Notes: generated by a model from the letters alone, not told the origin. 14,277 nt of DNA from Firmicutes bacterium UBA5388 (GCA_002409975.1 DHOO01000026.1:1-14277); one strand, 5' to 3'. Shown: positions 7,146-14,269, counted from the first letter of the stretch. A program made the numbers and translations.

Positions 7146-8029
7146 ATAATCTCCATCAGCAAAAGAATAATTTTTCAATGAAGGCATCTACTGTGGTAAA
7201 CAAACAACAGTTTAGTCTAAAAAAGTATGCTTTACCTACTCTTCAAGGATTGATGTTTATTTTCGGCTTAATCTTTCTCTTCCCAACCTTTTTTACAATT
7301 ATCAATTCCTTTAAAACCGACGCCCAGATTACGATGGCTCCAATATCTCTACCGCAAGGTATTAATTTCAAAAATTATTTCGAGGCCTGGCAGGCAATGG
7401 ATTTCCCAGTTGTTTTTAGGAACACTTTATTGATTACAGTACTAAGCACGGTTGGAATCATCCTCATCAGTTCAATGGCAGCGTATGTGATTGTGAGATC
7501 TAAATATAGATTTAGTTGGGTTTTCTATTTTATTTTCGTTTTTTCGATGGTGGTCCCTTTTCAAACGATCATGATTCCTTTAAATGTGACCGCTACTAAT
7601 TTAAAACTAAAAAATGTTTTCGGCATCATCCCTATTTATATGGGATTAGGGTGCCCATTGGCGGTCTTTATGTACCATGGTTTTATTAAGGGAATTTCTG
7701 TCCAAATTGAAGAATCGGCGGCGATCGATGGCGCCTCGGCGCCAACAGTCTTTTTCCGTCTGGTTTTCCCGATATTACAGCCGATTCATGCAACAGTCGC
7801 AATTATGAATGTTCTTTGGATCTGGAATGATTTTCTGCTTCCCTTAATTATTCTACCTAGTCGGTCCACTATACAATTGGCCCAGTATACCTTTTTTGGA
7901 ATGTACCGAACTCGACTCTCCTTAGCTATGGCTTCCCTGGTTATCTCGGTCGCGCCGGTAATCGTTTTTTACTTGTTGATGCAAAAATATATTATTAAAG
8001 GGGTAGCAGCAGGAGCAATTAAAGGTTAA
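7142..8029 (+). CDS. malG: Maltose ABC transporter permease MalG
   Basis: A 295-residue permease, the partner of MalF in the membrane channel. It has an N-terminal hydrophilic tail of about 28 residues, six predicted TM helices starting near residue 34, and the EAA motif EESAAIDGASAPTVFFRLVF in the cytoplasmic loop after TM4. The C-terminal KYIIKGVAAGAIKG is typical of MalG-type proteins. The start was set at the ATG overlapping the malF stop in ATGA, preceded by AAGGAGG within malF; in-frame starts further upstream lie deep in malF. No MalK-type ATPase follows, so the transporter must borrow one encoded elsewhere, as MsmX/MsmK-type ATPases do in many Firmicutes. No clear terminator was seen in the 46 bp before the next promoter. 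Confidence 0.95.
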   Translation: MNNLHQQKNNFSMKASTVVNKQQFSLKKYALPTLQGLMFIFGLIFLFPTFFTIINSFKTDAQITMAPISLPQGINFKNYFEAWQAMDFPVVFRNTLLITVLSTVGIILISSMAAYVIVRSKYRFSWVFYFIFVFSMVVPFQTIMIPLNVTATNLKLKNVFGIIPIYMGLGCPLAVFMYHGFIKGISVQIEESAAIDGASAPTVFFRLVFPILQPIHATVAIMNVLWIWNDFLLPLIILPSRSTIQLAQYTFFGMYRTRLSLAMASLVISVAPVIVFYLLMQKYIIKGVAAGAIKG

Positions 8030-8075
8030 ACTATATATATATGGTTCTCCATTAAAAGCAAATCGCTAATTAGTC

Positions 8076-8104
8076 TTGACACTAGAAAGAAATCCATATA
8101 TAAT
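8076..8104 (+). promoter_or_regulatory. Consensus promoter of tRNA-Trp
   Basis: TTGACA (8076-8081), 17-bp spacer, TATAAT (8099-8104): a perfect housekeeping promoter starting transcription about 12 nt before the tRNA. It separates the maltose operon from the next unit. Confidence 0.92.
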
Positions 8105-8122
8105 TTTATATGTGGCTGACAC

Positions 8123-8198
8123 AGGGGAGTAGCTCAACTGGCAGAGCGTCGGTCTCCAAAACCGGTGGTTGCGGGTTCAAATCCTGTCTCCCCTGCCA
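8123..8198 (+). tRNA. trnW: tRNA-Trp (anticodon CCA)
   Basis: A complete 76-nt cloverleaf: acceptor AGGGGAG/CTCCCCT, D-arm GCTC/GAGC, anticodon stem TCGGT/ACCGG (the last pair T-A), loop CTCCAAA with anticodon CCA at 8156-8158, T-arm GCGGG/CCTGT with loop TTCAAAT, discriminator G and encoded CCA. Sequence and discriminator agree with bacterial tRNA-Trp. Confidence 0.97.
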
Positions 8199-8209
8199 AA
8201 CAGTTTCTG

Positions 8210-8234
8210 AACCGGAGATAACCCGGTTTTTTTT
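8210..8234 (+). terminator. Terminator after tRNA-Trp
   Basis: AACCGG (8210-8215) pairs with CCGGTT (8223-8228) around a 7-nt loop, leading into eight T residues (8227-8234). It lies between tRNA-Trp and the phosphotransacylase gene. Only about 45 bp then remain before that gene, with no good promoter, so leakage past this site may help express it. Confidence 0.88.
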
Positions 8235-8279
8235 CTAGTTATAAATTTCGATTTGTACAGGAAAGGAGTACATAACAGT

Positions 8280-8852
8280 ATGGCCATTAAAGTACCGGTT
8301 GGTGTTTCCAACCGTCATGTTCATCTTGCGCAGAAAGATTTTGAATTACTCTTTGGCTCGGGACAGAACCTGACCGTAAAAAAGGATCTTTCCCAACCTG
8401 GACAATTTGCAGCAGAGGAGACTGTTAATCTAATCGGACCTAAACGTTCAATACCTAACGTTAGAATCCTCGGACCGATTCGTCCGCAGACCCAAGTTGA
8501 AATCTCATTTACCGACTCTTTTACCTTAGGAGTTACTGCTCCAGTCCGCGATTCCGGTAATCTAAAAGATACGCCCGGAATCATCATTGAAGGACCTAAA
8601 GGCCGGATCGAAGTTACGGAAGGGGTCATTGTTGCCCAGCGCCATCTTCATCTGCACACCTCAGAAGCGGAAGGGCTTGGCTTAAAGGATCAAGATTGTA
8701 TCCGGGCCAAGGCAGAAGGTATTCGTGGTTTAGTTTTTGATCAAGTCTTAGTAAGGGTAGGACCCAAATTTAAAAAAGATCTTCATCTGGACACTGATGA
8801 AGCCAATGCTGCCGGGTTAAAAACCGGTGATTTTTTGACAATCATCAAATAG
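8280..8852 (+). CDS. pduL: PduL-type phosphate acyltransferase (phosphotransacetylase/propanoyltransferase)
   Basis: A 190-residue enzyme that interconverts acyl-CoA plus phosphate with acyl phosphate plus CoA. It is the metal-dependent PduL family, unrelated to Pta. Metal-ligand motifs are present: NRHVHL (His13, His15), RHLHLH (His122, His124, His126) and PVRDSG (Arg90), plus two repeated halves typical of the PduL double barrel (LHLDTDEAN near the end). The start was chosen at ATG 8280, since family proteins begin shortly before VPVGVSNRHVHL; an in-frame TTG at 8253 would add nine residues and absorb the AGGAAAGGAG ribosome site. That start leaves no N-terminal encapsulation peptide and no microcompartment genes are nearby, so it is probably a free cytosolic enzyme making acetyl phosphate for ATP. 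No acetate kinase gene is in view. Confidence 0.93.
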   Translation: MAIKVPVGVSNRHVHLAQKDFELLFGSGQNLTVKKDLSQPGQFAAEETVNLIGPKRSIPNVRILGPIRPQTQVEISFTDSFTLGVTAPVRDSGNLKDTPGIIIEGPKGRIEVTEGVIVAQRHLHLHTSEAEGLGLKDQDCIRAKAEGIRGLVFDQVLVRVGPKFKKDLHLDTDEANAAGLKTGDFLTIIK

Positions 8853-8860
8853 TAATCTAC

Positions 8861-8878
8861 GTCAAAACTTTTTTTGAC
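8861..8878 (+). terminator. Weak hairpin after pduL
   Basis: GTCAAAA (8861-8867) pairs with TTTTGAC (8872-8878) around a 4-nt loop, 8 nt after the stop. The T run is inside the stem and CCAAATG follows, so termination here would be weak. pduL and the zinc-ribbon gene may be co-transcribed. Confidence 0.35.
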
Positions 8879-8968
8879 CAAATGAAAATATAAGTTGAAG
8901 TTGGGTAATAAGCATCCAGGATTCCAAATACGATCAGGCTTAAAACTATTATTCCTGAGGTGAGTAAT

Positions 8969-9190
8969 ATGCCTATTTATGAGTTTTCCTGCCAGCAATG
9001 TAAGAATAAATTTGAAGAACTCTGTCAACAGGGTACAAAACAGATTTCTTGCCCCAAATGTGGTTCTAAAGAGACAGTTCGGCTTTTTTCTACTTTTGGG
9101 TTTGCCGTTTCAGGCAATGCGTGTACAACCGCAACTGCTTCCTCCGGTTGTGGAGGTTGTAGTGGTGGGCACTGTTCAACCTGTCACTAA
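8969..9190 (+). CDS. FmdB-type zinc-ribbon small protein
   Basis: A 73-residue protein beginning MPIYEFSCQQCKNKFEEL, the hallmark of the FmdB/CxxC putative regulatory family (zinc ribbon, PF09723). Two CxxC knuckles (Cys8/Cys11 and Cys28/Cys31) can hold a zinc ion. The C-terminal 25 residues are rich in Cys, Gly and Ser (GCGGCSGGHCSTCH), with a further CxxC ending in His, a tail common in this family. The start was set at ATG 8969, 5 nt after GAGGTGA; a GTG at 8960 overlaps that ribosome site. The name comes from an Amycolatopsis/Methylophilus formamidase-linked gene and no firm function is established. It follows pduL by 116 bp and precedes a strong terminator. Confidence 0.88.
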   Translation: MPIYEFSCQQCKNKFEELCQQGTKQISCPKCGSKETVRLFSTFGFAVSGNACTTATASSGCGGCSGGHCSTCH

Positions 9191-9248
9191 TGCTCTTTAT
9201 GGCTAGATAATAGTTAAAAGATTAAGAAAATATTAATGCCTACACCCA

Positions 9249-9294
9249 AAAAATGATCCTATCTTATCAAGATAATAGGATCATTTTTATTTTT
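9249..9294 (+). terminator. Strong terminator after the zinc-ribbon gene
   Basis: A 14-bp perfect inverted repeat (9249-9262 with 9275-9288), with a further CTT/AAG pairing inside the loop, is followed by ATTTTT. It is A-rich on the left arm, so it could also work on the minus strand, though no gene there would need it. Confidence 0.92.
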
Positions 9295-9356
9295 AAAACA
9301 GTAAGATTATAATTAAAGTTAAGCACTATATCAATTTAAAGATTCGGGGTGATAAA

Positions 9357-10076
9357 TTGTCTTCGAACCTAACTATTCTACTGTTTTTGTTTTTAGGGGG
9401 AACAATCATCGGTAGTTTTCTAAATGTGCTAATTCATCGCTTACCACGCAAGAAATCAATTCTTTGGCCCCCTTCATCTTGTCCCCAATGTCGACACCGC
9501 TTACACTGGTTTGATTTAATTCCAATCGTTAGTTACTTGTGGCTCAAAGGTAATTGTCGCTATTGTCAAAGACCGATCAGTCGATTATATCCTCTTGTTG
9601 AGTTCCTAACCGGTCTTGCTACTATAATATGGGCACTTCGTTTTGGTTTATTTCCCTCAGAACTTTGGAAATTAGTTTTGCTCTATGGATTAATCGCCAT
9701 CTCCGGGATTGATCTACGATTTAAAATTATTCCGAATAAGCTTACCTATCCTTTGATGGTAGCGGGGCTAATTTACCGTTGGACTCAGGGAGAACTAAGG
9801 TTAGCGCTTAGTGGTGGGATAATCGGCGGAAGTATTCTATTACTTGTTAAACTGCTTTATCCGAAGGGAATGGGTATGGGGGATGTTAAACTACTGACCT
9901 TGTTAGGGGTCTTATTAGGCTGGAAAGGTGTTCTCCATGCGCTTTTTCTAGCGAGTCTGAGCGGAATGTTAATGATCTTCCCTTTATTATTAAGCGGAAA
10001 GGTTCACCGACAAGAACCAATTCCTTTTGCTCCCTTTTTAGCTTTAGGCGCTGTAATTGTCATCTTTTACTTTTGA
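9357..10076 (+). CDS. pilD: Prepilin peptidase / N-methyltransferase (GspO/PilD)
   Basis: A 239-residue membrane aspartyl protease that cleaves prepilin leaders after Gly and methylates the new N-terminus. The N-terminal methylase-type domain has SFLNVLIHRLP (20-30) and a zinc tetrad of Cys42/Cys45 and Cys67/Cys70; the peptidase half has its aspartates Asp119 (GIDLRFKIIPN) and Asp176 (GMGMGD). Every catalytic landmark is present and the length is typical. The start is TTG at 9357, with GGGGTGAT just upstream; there is no ATG nearer than residue 133. A TATAAT box at 9308-9313 could serve as a promoter but has no good -35. The pseudopilins encoded 3.3 kb downstream (G|FTLLE and G|FTLVE) are the obvious substrates. 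Confidence 0.95.
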   Translation: MSSNLTILLFLFLGGTIIGSFLNVLIHRLPRKKSILWPPSSCPQCRHRLHWFDLIPIVSYLWLKGNCRYCQRPISRLYPLVEFLTGLATIIWALRFGLFPSELWKLVLLYGLIAISGIDLRFKIIPNKLTYPLMVAGLIYRWTQGELRLALSGGIIGGSILLLVKLLYPKGMGMGDVKLLTLLGVLLGWKGVLHALFLASLSGMLMIFPLLLSGKVHRQEPIPFAPFLALGAVIVIFYF

Positions 10077-10097
10077 TGTGGACTTGCCTAATTACCT

Positions 10098-10138
10098 TAA
10101 GCGCATAATTGTTTCACAAGAAAGCGCTTATCTTTTAT
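10098..10138 (+). terminator. Terminator after the prepilin peptidase gene
   Basis: TAAGCGC (10098-10104) pairs with GCGCTTA (10124-10130), with an inner TTGT/ACAA stem (10109-10112 and 10116-10119) across a 4x4 internal loop, followed by TCTTTTATT. It separates the peptidase gene from the gsp operon. Confidence 0.75.
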
Positions 10139-10143
10139 TCGAG

Positions 10144-10169
10144 GGAATTGTCTGAGATTAGACAATTCC
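10144..10169. repeat. 10-bp perfect inverted repeat upstream of gspE
   Basis: GGAATTGTCT (10144-10153) and AGACAATTCC (10160-10169) flank a 6-nt spacer. No T tract follows, so this is not a terminator. It could be a dimeric-regulator site for the gsp operon promoter or an RNA hairpin. The 26-bp dyad fits an operator, but no binding protein can be named. Confidence 0.6.
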
Positions 10170-10208
10170 TAGTGGGCCTATCAATATATAGTGGCGATGT
10201 TAAATAAT

Positions 10209-10232
10209 TAAATTAGGCACTTCCCTAATTTA
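10209..10232 (+). promoter_or_regulatory. Leader hairpin whose 3' arm also matches the gspE ribosome site
   Basis: TAAATTAGG (10209-10217) and CCTAATTTA (10224-10232) form a 9-bp stem with a 6-nt loop. The 3' arm with its preceding base, CCCTAATTT (10223-10231), is also an exact 9-nt complement of AAATTAGGG at 10315-10323, which holds the gspE Shine-Dalgarno core. The two pairings exclude each other. The remaining 82 bases between these elements show only a small AAGTT/AACTT hairpin near 10243-10255. Confidence 0.5.
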
Positions 10233-10330
10233 GAAGAGAGGAAAGTTAGAAACTTATTTTTAAGCAGGAATTTATCATAAATGGCAGAAACTTTATGTAA
10301 TTAACTTTTCTAGGAAATTAGGGTGAAGAG

Positions 10331-12022
10331 ATGAACCGAACCGATTCAAGGTATTTAGGGGAAATACTAATTGAAAAGGGGTTAATATCTCCGGAACAGC
10401 TCAAGGGAGCGCTAAACCAACAGCAGAAAGAGGGAAAATATTTAGGTCAGATTTTAGTAGGGCAGGGTTTAGTAAGTGAGGAAGAAGTGCAAAAAGTAGT
10501 AGCTAAACAGCTGGGTTTGGACTTTTTATTCCCTGCCGAGATGGAGATTCATCCGGATGTTTTAGGAACAATCACTGCCAAAAGGGCTCAGGAGTGTCGG
10601 GTTATACCCATTGATCGGGGAGTCAATTGGCTACGGTTAGCTTGTACGGATCCCTTAGACCGTAGCCTACAAGAGACCTTGCGTCGGGAATTAAAGACTG
10701 TGATCCGCTGGGCGGTAACCACTAATCTTCAAATCAATAAAGCGCTGGAACGTTTTTATCATGAACAGTTACATAATGTAACTGCGATCTTAGAAGAGTT
10801 GAGCGCGACTGAGTTAGAACAACTTTCCACCTCTGTGGGGCGGGAAATAGGCGATGATCCGGATAAACTGGTCAACGAAGCGCCGATTGTAAGAATGGTT
10901 AACTCCATCATTAATGAAGGGATACGTTTAAACGCCAGTGATATTCATTTAGAACCTTTTATCAAAGGAGTAAGGTTAAGATATAGAATCGATGGTGTGC
11001 TCTATGAGCGCAAAGCGCCACCTCTCACTTTATACCCGGCAGTAGTCTCCCGTCTAAAACTAATTGCCGGAATGGATATTACAGAAAAAAGGTTACCCCA
11101 AGACGGACGAATTACCTTTGTTTATACCGGCAGAGACTTGGATTTACGGGTGGCGGTAATGCCAACGATGCATGGAGAATCAGCTGTGGTCCGCATCCTC
11201 AACCGTCAAAACCTCTCCTTAAGATTGGAAAATTTGGGGATGGAGGGAATCTTAAAGCGCTTTGAGCGATTAATCAATATGACCCATGGGATGATTCTGG
11301 TTTCCGGACCGACAGGAAGCGGTAAAACCACTACCCTTTATGCGGTACTTTCCCGTTTAAACAAAACGGAACGTAAAATAATTACCATTGAAGATCCCGT
11401 CGAATATGAACTAACCGGGGTTAATCAAATTTCCGTTAATCCTAAACTTAATTTTGGGTTTGCCCAAGGAGTGCGCACCATTGTACGGCATGATCCGGAT
11501 ATTATTCTTGTTGGGGAGATTCGGGATCTGGAAACAGCTGAAGTCGCAATTCAATCAGCTCTTACAGGACATTTGGTTTTTTCGACGGTCCATACGAATG
11601 ACGCCGCCGGCACTTTTACCCGTCTGATTGATATGGGGATTGAAGAGTATTTAGTAACCTCCACAGTTCGGGGGGTGTTAGCCCAACGTTTGGTAAGAAA
11701 GATTTGTCCTGAGTGTAAAGAAGAGTATCAACCTACAGCTATGGAAAGGGATTTATTAGCGCAAATGGAAAATGTCCCTCCCCACTTTTATCATGGGGTA
11801 GGGTGTGAAAAATGTAACTTAATCGGTTATAAAGGGCAAACCGGACTTTTTGAATTATTAATCCCCAGTGAAGAAATTGAAGGTCTGGTCATGAACAGAG
11901 CCTCCAGTTCCACGATCAAGAAACAAGCGCTCAAAGAAGGGATGCATACCCTCCGCCGGGATGGCTTAGAAAAAGTCAGCGCTGGGGTCACCACGATTTC
12001 CGAAGTATTACGAGTAACCTGA
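10331..12022 (+). CDS. gspE: Type II secretion / type IV pilus assembly ATPase GspE
   Basis: A 563-residue cytoplasmic hexameric ATPase that drives pseudopilus assembly. The N-terminal MshEN domain has two half-motifs (about 8-31 and 37-60), each with LG..L...G......L/V...L/V..Q and separated by five residues; this fold can bind cyclic di-GMP, but the usual Arg before LG is Tyr in both halves. The ATPase core has Walker A GPTGSGKT (326-333), Asp box ITIEDPVEY (351-359), Walker B IILVGEIRD (391-399) and His box STVHTNDA (418-425). A zinc tetrad Cys459/Cys462 and Cys492/Cys495 is typical of GspE and PilB. ATG 10331 follows AGGGTGA. gspF starts 15 bp after its stop. A PilB role is possible from this protein alone; the adjacent T2SS-type pseudopilin favours GspE. 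Confidence 0.95.
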   Translation: MNRTDSRYLGEILIEKGLISPEQLKGALNQQQKEGKYLGQILVGQGLVSEEEVQKVVAKQLGLDFLFPAEMEIHPDVLGTITAKRAQECRVIPIDRGVNWLRLACTDPLDRSLQETLRRELKTVIRWAVTTNLQINKALERFYHEQLHNVTAILEELSATELEQLSTSVGREIGDDPDKLVNEAPIVRMVNSIINEGIRLNASDIHLEPFIKGVRLRYRIDGVLYERKAPPLTLYPAVVSRLKLIAGMDITEKRLPQDGRITFVYTGRDLDLRVAVMPTMHGESAVVRILNRQNLSLRLENLGMEGILKRFERLINMTHGMILVSGPTGSGKTTTLYAVLSRLNKTERKIITIEDPVEYELTGVNQISVNPKLNFGFAQGVRTIVRHDPDIILVGEIRDLETAEVAIQSALTGHLVFSTVHTNDAAGTFTRLIDMGIEEYLVTSTVRGVLAQRLVRKICPECKEEYQPTAMERDLLAQMENVPPHFYHGVGCEKCNLIGYKGQTGLFELLIPSEEIEGLVMNRASSSTIKKQALKEGMHTLRRDGLEKVSAGVTTISEVLRVT

Positions 12023-12037
12023 TGAGGATAGAAAGCA

Positions 12038-13231
12038 ATGAAACATTCGTATTTCTTTAAAGCGGCGGATCTCTCCGGCGCTATTCATAGCGGCCAACGC
12101 ACCGGCGGAAACAAAGAGGACGTTATCCAAGAATTAAGAGACGAGGGGCTCTTTCTTTTAACGATTACCGAAAGCAAAAACAAGAAGCCGGTTAATAAAA
12201 AAGTAAAAAAGACTGAAATCATGGTCTTTACCAGACAATTAGCAGGCTTACTTTCTTCCGGTTTACAAATTGATCAAGCGATGGGTTTGGTTGCTGAATT
12301 ATTAAGCAAGACCTATCTTGCTCAGGTAGCGCTTGATCTCAAAAAAATGGTACAAGAAGGAACCTCCTTCTCTCAAGCCTTAGAGCATTACGAAGGACTT
12401 TTCGGAAAAATCTATATTAACCTGGTTAAGGCAGGGGAGAAGTCAGGACTTTTATCTCAAATTTTGCAACAACTTGCCAGTACCTTGGAAGAAGAAATTG
12501 AGTTACAAAGAGAGTTGATCAATAGTTTAATTTATCCGGCTCTCGTTACCTTAGTTAGTGGGATTGCCACCTTTGTAATGTTACGCGTGGTGGTTCCCAG
12601 TTTTGCGGACTTATTTATCCGTTCCGGTCAGGAACTTCCTACGCTCACCCGCTTGATTTTAGGTTTTAGTAAAAATATTCCCTATCTTGGTTTGTTTTTA
12701 ATCCTAGCCATAATCGGTTTTACCTTTTGGTTTGTTCTGGGCTTGCAGTCGAAAGCAGGAAGAATGGCCTGGGATCGTTTTCAGCTATCCCTACCTCTGA
12801 TTGGACCGCTGCGCCTGCGGCTTAATATGGCTAGTTTCGCTCGGATGTTAAGTTTAATGTTGCAAAGCGGCGTCCAGCTTTTAGAAGGAATCTCTATTTT
12901 AAAGGGAACCATGACCAATATGGTTCTAACCGATCTTCTAGATCAAGCGGAGATGGAAGTAAGAAAAGGAGGAAGTTTGACACACTGTTTTGCCCAACAT
13001 CAAGATGTGCCTGTTTTAGTAAAACAGATGGTGGGGATCGGTGAAGAAACCGGAAATCTTGATGAGATGTTGGCGCACCTGGCCCATTTTTATGAGATGG
13101 AGACCCGTTCCGAAATTAAGAACCTCCTTTCCTTGCTGGGACCAATCCTTATTTTGTTCTTAACCGGCTTAGTGTTTCTAATTGCGGTTGCTGTCTTACT
13201 GCCAATCATTAACGCGCCGTTTTTTGATTGA
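12038..13231 (+). CDS. gspF: Type II secretion inner-membrane platform protein GspF
   Basis: A 397-residue polytopic membrane protein that couples the ATPase to pseudopilus assembly. It has a short N-terminal region (about 1-55), then two T2SSF helical domains (about 61-183 and 264-386) with matching signatures: FTRQLAGLLSSGLQIDQAM and FARMLSLMLQSGVQLLEGI. Each has a glycine-glutamate motif (VKAGEKSGLL at 130-139, VGIGEETGNL at 332-341). Transmembrane helices are at about 163-188, 212-235 and 364-391. Length and order match GspF/PilC. ATG 12038 has GAGGA upstream. The 119-bp gap to gspG has no terminator, so the operon probably continues through it. Confidence 0.95.
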   Translation: MKHSYFFKAADLSGAIHSGQRTGGNKEDVIQELRDEGLFLLTITESKNKKPVNKKVKKTEIMVFTRQLAGLLSSGLQIDQAMGLVAELLSKTYLAQVALDLKKMVQEGTSFSQALEHYEGLFGKIYINLVKAGEKSGLLSQILQQLASTLEEEIELQRELINSLIYPALVTLVSGIATFVMLRVVVPSFADLFIRSGQELPTLTRLILGFSKNIPYLGLFLILAIIGFTFWFVLGLQSKAGRMAWDRFQLSLPLIGPLRLRLNMASFARMLSLMLQSGVQLLEGISILKGTMTNMVLTDLLDQAEMEVRKGGSLTHCFAQHQDVPVLVKQMVGIGEETGNLDEMLAHLAHFYEMETRSEIKNLLSLLGPILILFLTGLVFLIAVAVLLPIINAPFFD

Positions 13232-13350
13232 TTCTAGATTAGTTACATTAAGGAAGTGAGGAGAAAAGTTGATACCGGTTAAAAAATAAAAACATGCAAT
13301 TTTTAGAGCTCCCCGCAGATCGGGAATGAACAGTTCAAGGAGGTAAAAGA

Positions 13351-13824
13351 ATGAGTTTTCATTTAAAGCTAAAAGATGAACAAGGATTTACCTTATTAGA
13401 GATTATTGCGGTCTTTTTTCTGATTGCGCTTCTTTATGCCTTGGTAGGCTCATCGGTTTGGAACAGATTAGACCAAGGCAGAGTAAAGGCTACCCAGGCT
13501 CAGATGGCCATTTTCCGTAACTGTCTCGATGATTATCGCCTGGATTTCGGCGTTTATCCTTCGACTGAAGAAGGTTTACGCGCGCTATGGCAGGCGCCGG
13601 TTGGGACTGAAAACCGTTGGCATGGTCCGTATATTAATGGCGCAATCCCTAAGGATCCTTGGGGAACACCCTATGTTTACCGTAATCCGGGTGAGAAAAG
13701 CCACGACAGATATGATCTTTATTCTTTAGGAGCCGACCGAAAAGAGGGCGGCTCCGGGATCAATGCCGATCTTTACCTGTGGAGGGAAGAGTTTGATGAG
13801 GCGGAAGGAATTATGGAGCCATAA
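13351..13824 (+). CDS. gspG: Type II secretion major pseudopilin GspG
   Basis: A 157-residue prepilin with a 12-residue leader cleaved after Gly12 (QG|FTLLE), Glu at mature position 5, and a hydrophobic assembly helix to about residue 36. The globular part carries the T2SSG (PF08334) pattern: YPSTEEGLRALW (69-80), W-GPYI (90-95), PKDPWGTPYVYRNPG (100-114) and YDLYSLGADRKEGG (121-134) with NAD at 138-140. This last stretch corresponds to the calcium-binding loop of characterised GspG proteins. These signatures separate it from type IV pilins and ComGC. ATG 13351 follows AAGGAGGT. Its 3' end overlaps the next pseudopilin gene by 29 bases. It should form the pseudopilus shaft after cleavage by the prepilin peptidase encoded upstream. 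Confidence 0.95.
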   Translation: MSFHLKLKDEQGFTLLEIIAVFFLIALLYALVGSSVWNRLDQGRVKATQAQMAIFRNCLDDYRLDFGVYPSTEEGLRALWQAPVGTENRWHGPYINGAIPKDPWGTPYVYRNPGEKSHDRYDLYSLGADRKEGGSGINADLYLWREEFDEAEGIMEP

Positions 13825-14236
13825 GCAAGAAAGCGGTTTTACCTTAGTGGAAGTAATTGTTGTTCTTACTTTAATTCTTCTGTTAGCAGGATTGATCTAT
13901 CCGCTAAGCGGAGCAATAAATAAACGACTACTGATTAAGCTCAGTTTAGAGCAGATCAAATCTGATCTTGAAGAACTATCTTCCCAAGCCTTAGGAGGAG
14001 GGGTTCCGCCGATTATTATTTTTGAGCCGGAACAAGAGTACTACCGCATAGAATTAGGAGATCTCAGTCTAAAAAGACAGCTGTCCGGGTTAAAAGTGGC
14101 AGCGGAAACAGAAACTCGCATAATTATTTCTGACCGGATTAACGATGCTTTCAATCTAACCTTGCTGGCGTCGGATGGGAAAGAATACCAGATTATCTTT
14201 AACAACCAGGGAGAAGTTCTTGTTGGAGGAGAATAA
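13796..14236 (+). CDS. gspH: Minor pseudopilin, GspH-like
   Basis: A 146-residue prepilin-like protein: 14-residue basic leader, cleavage site SG|FTLVE with Glu at mature position 5, a hydrophobic helix to about residue 38, then a beta-rich C-terminal domain (FEPEQEYYRIEL...DGKEYQIIFNNQGEVLVGG). The position directly after gspG and the size fit GspH; the globular part is too divergent to exclude another minor pseudopilin. The start was set at ATG 13796, which follows GGAGGGAAGAG at a somewhat long spacing and overlaps gspG by 29 bases; an in-frame ATG at 13763 would overlap by 62 bases and give an unusually long leader. Overlap suggests translational coupling. Further pseudopilin genes would be expected beyond the window edge. 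Confidence 0.82.
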   Translation: MRRKELWSHKQESGFTLVEVIVVLTLILLLAGLIYPLSGAINKRLLIKLSLEQIKSDLEELSSQALGGGVPPIIIFEPEQEYYRIELGDLSLKRQLSGLKVAAETETRIIISDRINDAFNLTLLASDGKEYQIIFNNQGEVLVGGE

Positions 14237-14252
14237 AAAACTTTGCGGACGG

Positions 14253-14269
14253 TAACACGTTAAGTGTTA
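14253..14269. repeat. Small inverted repeat at the window end
   Basis: TAACAC (14253-14258) and GTGTTA (14264-14269) flank a 5-nt loop, 17 bases after the stop of the minor pseudopilin gene. What follows is cut off by the window edge. It may be a weak terminator or chance. Confidence 0.35.

Noticed and set aside
10077..10330. Cyclic di-GMP (GEMM) riboswitch upstream of gspE
   Set aside because: The conserved GEMM sequence blocks are absent; only inverted repeats are seen.
13257..13290. Mini-ORF (TTG start, six codons) after GAGGAG between gspF and gspG
   Set aside because: Too short and with no supporting pattern; the real gspG has its own strong ribosome site further on.
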